Positions 6,515 through 10,525 of a stretch of DNA of 10,525 bases are shown here, piece after piece (the first letter of the stretch is position 1; every line of letters begins with the position of its first letter). Made by a program: the position numbers and the translations under genes. The notes below the pieces were generated by a model, which had not been told where the DNA came from, did not search any database, and saw only the letters and a program-made list of their open reading frames with translations. Source of the stretch: DATACZ01 sp036258795 (GTDB taxonomy: Bacteria; Actinomycetota; CADDZG01; JAHWKV01); the NCBI GenBank assembly GCA_036258795.1, contig DATACZ010000029.1:1-10525 (forward strand), written 5' to 3'.

Positions 6515-7164
6515 GGCTCCCGGCCGACTCGTGTCGGGGCTTCCATGGCCAGCCGGCCAGCAAATCTCAGGATCTCTATATCGGGCCCATGCACGGGGCT
6601 CCTGCCGTAGGTTGTTCGTTCAAAGGCCCGGGTAGCCGCTTCCACCGCCCTGTAGAGGTCGGGAAGCTCTCTCACCGCTCTTCGGCAGTCGCCCGATGTA
6701 ACGCCCGGACTATCCGGTAACCAGCCTTTCTTTATTAGCGTGATAACCAACTGGCGATATAGGGCACGCGTGGCCCCCGTAAGGTCTCCGCCCGAAAGAG
6801 CTTTGTCGGCCTCTGCCTGCCAATCGACTCGATCTAACTCCCGGCTAAGCCCGTTTAGTGACCGTTCCCCGACCAGTCCAACCCGCCGCAGCAGCCAGAC
6901 GATCGTCCATACCAATACCAGTCCTCCGGCGGCCAGAAACAGCCAGATGAGTACCTTGCCTGGACCCGAGGCGTCGACCAGAGTGCGGTACAGAGTTGAG
7001 AAGAGATTGCGGATGAACTGCTCAATCGAGAACGCCAGCGTCTGCATAAAGCTCGGCTCCGCTCGAATGCCCCTGTAAGCGGAGTGAAGGGCTCGTGTGA
7101 GCTCCGCATGGTCAATCGGGCTGGTGGAAAACGGATTTTGTGCTGCTTCTGGGGTGGGCGTCAC
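6511..7164 (-). CDS. DUF4129-domain membrane protein
   Basis: A 217-residue protein with one clear transmembrane helix at 70-92. The N-terminal 69 residues probably face outside and include an amphipathic helix at 19-62. After the TM comes a basic stop-transfer RR, and the C-terminal DUF4129 domain spans about 117-195. Its hallmarks are visible: a paired-helix region ADKALSGGDLTGATRALYRQ (119-138), a strand-turn at KKGWLP (145-150), an R-E-L-P stretch at 165-168, and the FERTTYGR motif (181-188) ending in YGR. The fold resembles a cytoplasmic helical sensor, and relatives are often fused to transglutaminase-like modules, absent here. The start is GTG at 7164, in a GTGA overlap with the upstream membrane-protein stop, and the gene ends in an ATGA overlap with the DUF4350 gene. 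It is expected to be co-translated and to act with the MoxR/DUF58 pair. Confidence 0.92.
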   Translation of the reverse strand: MTPTPEAAQNPFSTSPIDHAELTRALHSAYRGIRAEPSFMQTLAFSIEQFIRNLFSTLYRTLVDASGPGKVLIWLFLAAGGLVLVWTIVWLLRRVGLVGERSLNGLSRELDRVDWQAEADKALSGGDLTGATRALYRQLVITLIKKGWLPDSPGVTSGDCRRAVRELPDLYRAVEAATRAFERTTYGRSPVHGPDIEILRFAGRLAMEAPTRVGREP

Positions 7165-8018
7165 CCCGACTGTTGCCCGATCTCCTGCGCCATCAGGGTG
7201 AGATCGAAAGCCTCTTTGCGAATTCGCATATCAAAGTAGAGCAAGACGAGCGCAATGGTGTTGAAGGGGGTTACGAGGGTCCCGGCCAAGGCATCGCCCA
7301 CAAAGCCCAAGAACGATCCGGAGCCCACCCCTCCCTGCGAAAGGAAGAATGCGCCGGCGGCCCCAAATGGAAAGCCGATGATGGCTTGGACAATTGCAGA
7401 GATCAAAAAGGTTAGGAAGACGATGCCGAATATCTTGCCGAGGCTGCCCTTGGAAAGAGCCCACGACCTTCCCAGCGCGCGCCGCCCTCTTTTGTCCTCA
7501 ACTACCAGGGTGATCGGAGAAAAGACGAGGCGAAGATAAAAGATGATGCCGGGGATGATGAACAGCAGGAATCCGCCGGCCACCGCCAGGCCGGTCAAGA
7601 TGCTTATCAAGAGCAGCGGCCCGAACCTCGAAAAGGTGAAGCTGACGATCTCGCCGATCGCTGGAATCTCACCCAGATAGATCTTTGATGCCGCCCACGC
7701 CAGTGCCCCGATCAACAGGGGCGTAATCAGTAGCGAGAGAAGCCCAACCACCGCAAGGGGCCCCACCGCTCCGGCGAAGTCCTGGAAGGTTGGTACGGCG
7801 TCCGGATCTGAAAAAGGTGTCGCGCCCACCTCATTGAACAAGTAGGCCTGGCTGAGCGCAGAGAGGGCCGCCAAGGGCACCATGAACAGGGCGGATATCG
7901 CAATGAACGTCTTCCAGTGCCTTAGGTACAGCCGGATGGAGGCGTCAAGTAATTGCCCAACCCCCATTTCCCGGAGCTCAGGGACGGGCTTTGGCGAGGG
8001 GGCTTGCATGGTCGGCAC
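7161..8018 (-). CDS. Multi-pass membrane protein, DUF7847/GDPD-membrane-domain-like
   Basis: The first gene of the leftward operon encodes a 285-residue integral membrane protein. The N-terminal GVGQLLDASIRLYLRHWKTF (19-38) is the typical amphipathic entry helix. Hydrophobic segments lie at about 38-58, 86-112, 133-165 (double, broken by FIIPGIIFYLR at 153-163), 194-225 and 236-262. The strongest signature is VVEDKRGRRALGRSWALSKG (172-191), where the family has an acidic residue, then an Ala-Leu-x-Arg-Ser-Trp helix. DMRIRKEAFDL (263-273) closes the domain. It belongs with proteins annotated as glycerophosphodiesterase membrane domain or DUF7847, but has no phosphodiesterase catalytic domain. 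GTG at 8018 and ATG at 8009 are both possible; AGGTAA lies within four bases of the GTG but about 12 from the ATG, so the start is uncertain by three residues. Its role is probably lipid- or membrane-associated within the module. Confidence 0.85.
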   Translation of the reverse strand: MPTMQAPSPKPVPELREMGVGQLLDASIRLYLRHWKTFIAISALFMVPLAALSALSQAYLFNEVGATPFSDPDAVPTFQDFAGAVGPLAVVGLLSLLITPLLIGALAWAASKIYLGEIPAIGEIVSFTFSRFGPLLLISILTGLAVAGGFLLFIIPGIIFYLRLVFSPITLVVEDKRGRRALGRSWALSKGSLGKIFGIVFLTFLISAIVQAIIGFPFGAAGAFFLSQGGVGSGSFLGFVGDALAGTLVTPFNTIALVLLYFDMRIRKEAFDLTLMAQEIGQQSG

Positions 8019-8137
8019 GTTACCTGGATCCGGCCGCGGCGTCTACAGGTCGGTCCAGGGCGCATACCAGCGATGCCGTTATCAGGCGTGCAAACACCTA
8101 GTTGTACGTACCTTTCATATTCACTGTTGCGGACTCC

Positions 8138-8143
8138 TTTATA
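8138..8143 (-). promoter_or_regulatory. Candidate -10 element of the leftward MoxR/DUF58 operon
   Basis: The minus strand reads TATAAA here (five of six matches to TATAAT) inside GATATAAAGG. It lies about 120 bases before the first start codon of the operon. The -35 region is poor: the best candidate, TTAAGC, has a 19-base spacer. This is a weak prediction. Confidence 0.22.
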
Positions 8144-8231
8144 TCGGCACGTTTACGGCATTGCTTAAGAGAAAGTTTTTGGCCGCGCCCGGCTCTGCGC
8201 TTTTTCGCCGAATTTGAGCCGTGAATGCGCT

Positions 8232-8264
8232 GGTTGCCCGTCTATCGGATCGGCAAGGGCAACC
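8232..8264. repeat. Perfect 8 bp inverted repeat (GGTTGCCC/GGGCAACC)
   Basis: GGTTGCCC at 8232-8239 is followed after 17 bases by its exact complement GGGCAACC at 8257-8264. It could fold as an RNA hairpin on either strand. GGGCAA of the right arm can instead pair with TTGCCC at 8326-8331, so two mutually exclusive helices are possible, as in attenuators and riboswitches. Confidence 0.55.
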
Positions 8265-8376
8265 GAACGGCTAAAGGGGAAGGCCACCGCCTATACCAAC
8301 TTTGTCCATGGAGGGCAGATCATGCTTGCCCGACTCGGTGCTCTGAACAAAGGTTCGTTTACCAGCAGGGCAACCG
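8257..8376. repeat. Spaced direct repeat GGGCAACCG (8257-8265 and 8368-8376)
   Basis: The nine bases GGGCAACCG occur twice, 111 bases apart. Both copies can pair with GGTTGCCC at 8232-8239, and both can pair with TTGCCC at 8326-8331. The flanking bases differ, so it is not a longer duplication. It is reported because it adds to the alternative-pairing pattern in this leader-like region. Confidence 0.45.
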
Positions 8377-8402
8377 GGGAGCCCCTTCGAGGGTCTAGGT
8401 AG
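8322..8402 (+). CDS. Possible 26-residue leader ORF
   Basis: An ATG at 8322 is preceded by GGAGGG (8310-8315) with six bases of spacing, among the better ribosome sites in the window. The 26-residue product is basic (six Arg or Lys) with no hydrophobic segment and no known motif. The start codon lies beside the TTGCCC arm that could pair with GGGCAA upstream, so translation could be tied to RNA folding. Its length is too short for codon statistics, and it may be chance. Confidence 0.18.
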   Translation: MLARLGALNKGSFTSRATGEPLRGSR

Positions 8403-8466
8403 ACGTGGAGTAGGAAAAAAAGTCGGCGGTACGGTCGCGTTGGCAGACTGCGATGTGAAAAGTGCC

Positions 8467-8496
8467 TTGGGCAGACACGTACGACCGCGCTACTAA
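8467..8496 (+). promoter_or_regulatory. Weak promoter-like pair before the kelch-like lipoprotein gene
   Basis: TTGGGC (8467-8472) and TACTAA (8491-8496) are separated by 18 bases and lie 35 bases before the ATG at 8531. Both hexamers deviate from consensus. TAATAA at 8503-8508 is an alternative -10. Low confidence. Confidence 0.2.
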
Positions 8497-8530
8497 GCCC
8501 ATTAATAACGGGCCAGGGAGACACTCAGGG

Positions 8531-9889
8531 ATGATGAGAGCAGGTGTCCTGGTGCTGACTGTGGCGATCCTTCAAGCCTGCACACCCACTGCTCCTAATA
8601 ACGCGAGCCCCACCCCTACCTCCGGTGACGCAGAGGATACGGCCGGTATTCCAGTCAGCGACACTCGGCCCCGTAGATCCGTCAAGGCGTCCGACATGTT
8701 GACTTGGCGGTGGAGCAGGTTGCCGTCGGCTCCATTCGCTCCGCGGTCTGATCATTCAGTAATTTGGGCCGGTGGGCGGCTGATCCTATGGGGCGGATAT
8801 GAACGTCGAAGTCCCTTCGAATCCTGTCCTCCCTCCCCAATACCGCTGTTAGATGGCGCTGCTTTTGACCCAAAGACGAAAACTTGGACCACCGTTTCAC
8901 CTCCTCCAGCCAAGGCTCGTCCGGTGACTGCGGTAGAGAGAGCTCAGACGATCTCTACCGGCGACGAAATGATTGTCTGGGGCGGGGTGGAACCCGCGTT
9001 GTATCGGGGCGACTGCAGGTTCAAGGAACCGGAGACATATGTCCAGGACGGTGCTATCTACAACCCCCGAACCAACAAGTGGCGCAAGATACCGCCAGGT
9101 CCCATTGACCTTCCCAAGGTGGCCGGCCGAGATTGCAGCGGCTTCACCGCCCTTTGGGCCGGAACCCGCATGGCGGTTCTGGTCACCAAGGTTGAACCGT
9201 ACTCTGCCTCTTCTTGCTCCTTGGAGCTGGAGGCATATAACCCGGTGACGAACAAGTGGACGAAACTTCCGGTCAACCCAGAAACGGGCGGACCTGTAAG
9301 TCAAGCGCTATGGGCAGGCTCCCAGCTGTTTGTATGGAGGTCTCGAAGGACAGAGGTAGCGGGGAAATTAGATAGGAGCGGGGACCAACGCAGTGAAGAC
9401 TCACGATCCGAATCAAGTGACTGGGCACCTACGAGGGGAATTGAAGAGGGCCTCGAGGAAGAACTGCCCCGAACCACCGCGGAAATCTTCGATCTCCGAT
9501 CGAACTCCTGGAGTTCCCTGGAGTGGCCAGAAAACACCACTCTCTACGAACCCATTTGGATTGGAGATGAGCTGATTTTCCCCAGCACAAAACAGCGGTA
9601 TGACTTGAACACCAAACGCCTCAGCTCCATGGCGAAGCAGATGGAGAGGGAGATCCTGGGACCGGCCGTGTGGGCAGACGGGGCGCTTGTCCAGTCCGAG
9701 TTACCACACATTCAAACTCCCGAGGCCTGGGCTTGGGACCCTTCCTCGGACCACTGGTTCAAGCTACCCAAGGCAATGCGTTCTCTGGGGGGACCTCTTA
9801 TCTGGACGGGCCGCGAGCTCTTAAAGGTGGGCTCTTACGACTTCACCGATCTCCAGGCTGAGGACGAGCTCCTTAGGTTCGGGCCATAA
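8531..9889 (+). CDS. Putative lipoprotein with kelch-like beta-propeller repeats
   Basis: A 452-residue predicted secreted lipoprotein. Residues 1-16 form a short signal peptide ending LQA before Cys17; Gln at -2 is unusual for a lipobox. A low-complexity Pro/Thr/Ser linker (18-55) follows. The rest carries about six kelch-like units, each with a 'W.G..L..WGG' strand (78-89, 145-152, 208-217, 260-269, 342-350, 379-387) and a 'YNP.TN.W..LP' strand (112-123, 177-188, 236-247, 319-330, 401-412), giving a likely six-bladed beta-propeller, a protein- or glycan-binding fold outside the membrane. A charged, Ser/Glu/Arg-rich insert at about 270-316 interrupts one blade. The frame is open 23 codons further upstream, but ATG 8531 (or 8534) has AGGGAG at 8515-8520 and begins the signal peptide. 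No catalytic motif is seen and the ligand is unknown. It is convergent with the right-edge gene. Confidence 0.85.
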   Translation: MMRAGVLVLTVAILQACTPTAPNNASPTPTSGDAEDTAGIPVSDTRPRRSVKASDMLTWRWSRLPSAPFAPRSDHSVIWAGGRLILWGGYERRSPFESCPPSPIPLLDGAAFDPKTKTWTTVSPPPAKARPVTAVERAQTISTGDEMIVWGGVEPALYRGDCRFKEPETYVQDGAIYNPRTNKWRKIPPGPIDLPKVAGRDCSGFTALWAGTRMAVLVTKVEPYSASSCSLELEAYNPVTNKWTKLPVNPETGGPVSQALWAGSQLFVWRSRRTEVAGKLDRSGDQRSEDSRSESSDWAPTRGIEEGLEEELPRTTAEIFDLRSNSWSSLEWPENTTLYEPIWIGDELIFPSTKQRYDLNTKRLSSMAKQMEREILGPAVWADGALVQSELPHIQTPEAWAWDPSSDHWFKLPKAMRSLGGPLIWTGRELLKVGSYDFTDLQAEDELLRFGP

Positions 9890-9892
9890 AAG

Positions 9893-9926
9893 CTGGCTAT
9901 CGGAAGACGGCATGGGCGGAAGCCAG
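9893..9926 (-). terminator. Possible intrinsic terminator of the right-edge gene
   Basis: CTGGCT and AGCCAG (9893-9898, 9921-9926) form a perfect 6 bp stem with a 22-base loop. Read on the minus strand it is followed by CTTTTA, a short T-run. It lies just past the lipoprotein stop and downstream of the minus-strand gene. The long loop and short T-run make it tentative. Confidence 0.35.
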
Positions 9927-9986
9927 AAGATGCTCAAGAGCGCCTCGTGGGTGCGAATGTGGCAGGAATCGAGACCTCGAATCGTG

Positions 9987-10136
9987 CTATCGGGCTTGAA
10001 GCGCGTCCATCCCAACCGCGATTGCCAAAACCAGCCGGCGGTCGATGCTGCCGTCCACATCGGGGCTCATGTCGATGTAGTAGGAATCGCGAAGGCGGAA
10101 GAGCTCTCGACGATGGCTTCCAAGAGCACTCCGTCA
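9987..10136 (-). pseudogene. Out-of-frame conserved C-terminus of the LURP-one-like gene (frameshift)
   Basis: Reading the minus strand one frame over from the right-edge ORF gives a convincing protein end with no stop from about 10,133 down to TAG at 9987-9989. It contains FRLRDSYYIDM, a SPDVDG turn, IDRRLVLAIAVGMDAL and a final QAR. This fits as the missing end of the upstream ORF, whose own frame ends abruptly after a low-quality Ser/Thr-rich tail at 10067. The alternative frame has a TGA at 10134-10136, so the switch must fall between about 10,136 and 10,100. The likeliest cause is loss of one base near the GTGCTCTTGGAA segment, with the new frame sensible from the GSHRRELF residues onward. 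No slippery heptamer is visible, which argues against programmed frameshifting. A sequencing or assembly indel is an equal possibility. Confidence 0.7.
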
Positions 10137-10525
10137 CGTAGAAAGACGAAGTGGTAAGGGATCGGCAGCCAGTTGGCTACTTCGTCCAGGTACGGGATGA
10201 ACCCAACAAGCCGCCGGATAAGCGCCACGAGCTGGCTCTCCTCGGTCACCGTGGCCACTTCAGCCCCCGTGCTGTCGTACAACCGATAGGTGGAACGCAG
10301 CAGACTTGCTCCAAAGACCTTTTGGATGGCGCCAATCGTTACTCCAGCTTCATCGGTGACGTCGTAGCGGGCCGATGGGTCGAACCGCTGACGGGCCTTG
10401 ATCCGCATCAGCTCGTGCAAGCGGCTTTCGTCCGCATAGAAGCGGATGTCTTCCTTGAATTTGAAGGTCTTCTGGCGCACGAAGCAGAAGCGCTCCCCGA
10501 CCGACTGGCCGTCCGGGCCCGTCAG
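10067..10525 (-). CDS. LURP-one/scramblase-like protein, partial at right edge and frameshifted
   Basis: The frame is open from the right edge without a stop. A GTG at 10480 is unlikely to be the start, because the fifteen codons before it also look coding and include GPDGQSVGERFCF. Visible features: RQKTFKFKEDIRFYADES, then an IKARQ motif, a strand pattern ARYDVTDEAGVTIGAIQK, a second beta-turn-beta unit TYRLYDSTGAEVATVTEES, and LIRRLVGFIP. The alternating D-x-x-G turns are the pattern of the tubby/LURP-one barrel, which in phospholipid-scramblase relatives sits at membranes; the specific function is unknown. In this frame the protein ends with about 17 residues that look like frameshift sequence before TGA at 10067; the real C-terminus continues in another frame to 9987. 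Family naming is from memory of the pattern, moderate confidence; coding status is firm. Confidence 0.72.
   Translation of the reverse strand: MTGPDGQSVGERFCFVRQKTFKFKEDIRFYADESRLHELMRIKARQRFDPSARYDVTDEAGVTIGAIQKVFGASLLRSTYRLYDSTGAEVATVTEESQLVALIRRLVGFIPYLDEVANWLPIPYHFVFLRDGVLLEAIVESSSAFAIPTTST

Larger units (their letters stand above)
8019..8530. other. 512 bp intergenic region between the divergent operon and the kelch-like lipoprotein gene
   Basis: This is the longest gap in the window. Bases about 8100-8215 are locally A+T-richer, with several T-runs, and are the most likely place for the leftward operon's promoter. Bases 8232-8376 hold a set of complementary and repeated GGGCAACC/TTGCCC elements suggesting a folded RNA. 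A short ORF with a good ribosome site starts at 8322. GAAC-aaag-GTTC (8345-8356) is a further small hairpin. Bases 8400-8530 lead into the lipoprotein gene, with a weak promoter-like pair. I see no tRNA, no known small RNA and no long coding frame. Confidence 0.6.

Noticed and set aside
5964..6635. Plus-strand open frame of 223 codons opposite the DUF4350 gene
   Set aside because: Antisense shadow with Arg/Pro/Ser-rich composition; the minus-strand gene explains the coding signal.
8378..8420. Hairpin around CCCTTCGAGGG next to an A-run (8415-8421) as an intrinsic terminator
   Set aside because: On the plus strand the run is A, not T; on the minus strand the T-run precedes rather than follows the hairpin.
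8462..8530. Upstream start of the kelch-like protein adding 23 residues
   Set aside because: It would bury the signal peptide; the ATG at 8531 has its own ribosome site and places the lipobox Cys at residue 17.

Overview
The window looks like a chromosomal segment of an actinobacterium-like organism. The support is moderately high G+C with G/C-rich third codon positions, frequent GTG starts (five of the main genes), and a gene neighbourhood typical of Actinomycetota. From memory, Mycobacterium tuberculosis has the same order around Rv3689/Rv3690-Rv3695. No rRNA, tRNA, CRISPR array, insertion sequence or phage gene was seen, so the assignment is inference and goes no deeper than phylum.

Left part (1-1430): the 3' end of an unrecognised gene enters from the left edge (+). 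It is followed by a divergent pair: a pyridoxamine-5'-phosphate-oxidase-like flavin/F420-binding protein (-) and a two-CBS-domain protein (+). Both have good Shine-Dalgarno sites and they share a 182 bp divergent region.

Centre (1431-8018): a seven-gene envelope module. Five genes read leftwards as one transcription unit: a multi-pass membrane protein (DUF7847/GDPD-membrane-domain-like), a DUF4129 protein, a DUF4350 protein, a MoxR AAA+ ATPase and a DUF58 (vWA-like) protein. The first four are joined by three successive 4-base stop/start overlaps (GTGA, ATGA, GTGA), and the fifth follows after 16 bp. A SpoIIM-family membrane protein runs convergently on the + strand and overlaps the end of the DUF58 gene by 16 bp. 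An RDD-family membrane protein lies divergently only 30 bp from the SpoIIM start. Known MoxR/DUF58 pairs act as a chaperone-like ATPase plus its vWA partner, so the module is probably a membrane-associated complex in envelope or stress biology. Its substrate is not known from sequence.

Right part (8019-10525): a 512 bp intergenic region contains repeated complementary GGGCAACC/TTGCCC elements and perhaps a small leader ORF. Next comes a probable lipoprotein with kelch-like beta-propeller repeats (+). At the right edge is the 3' part of a gene (-) for a LURP-one/scramblase-like protein. Its conserved-looking C-terminus continues in a different frame, so the gene appears to carry a single-base frameshift or a sequencing error.

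The main points for a second look are the coupled MoxR-DUF58 envelope module with its convergent SpoIIM, the frameshift at about 10,118-10,136, and the possible structured RNA at 8232-8376.
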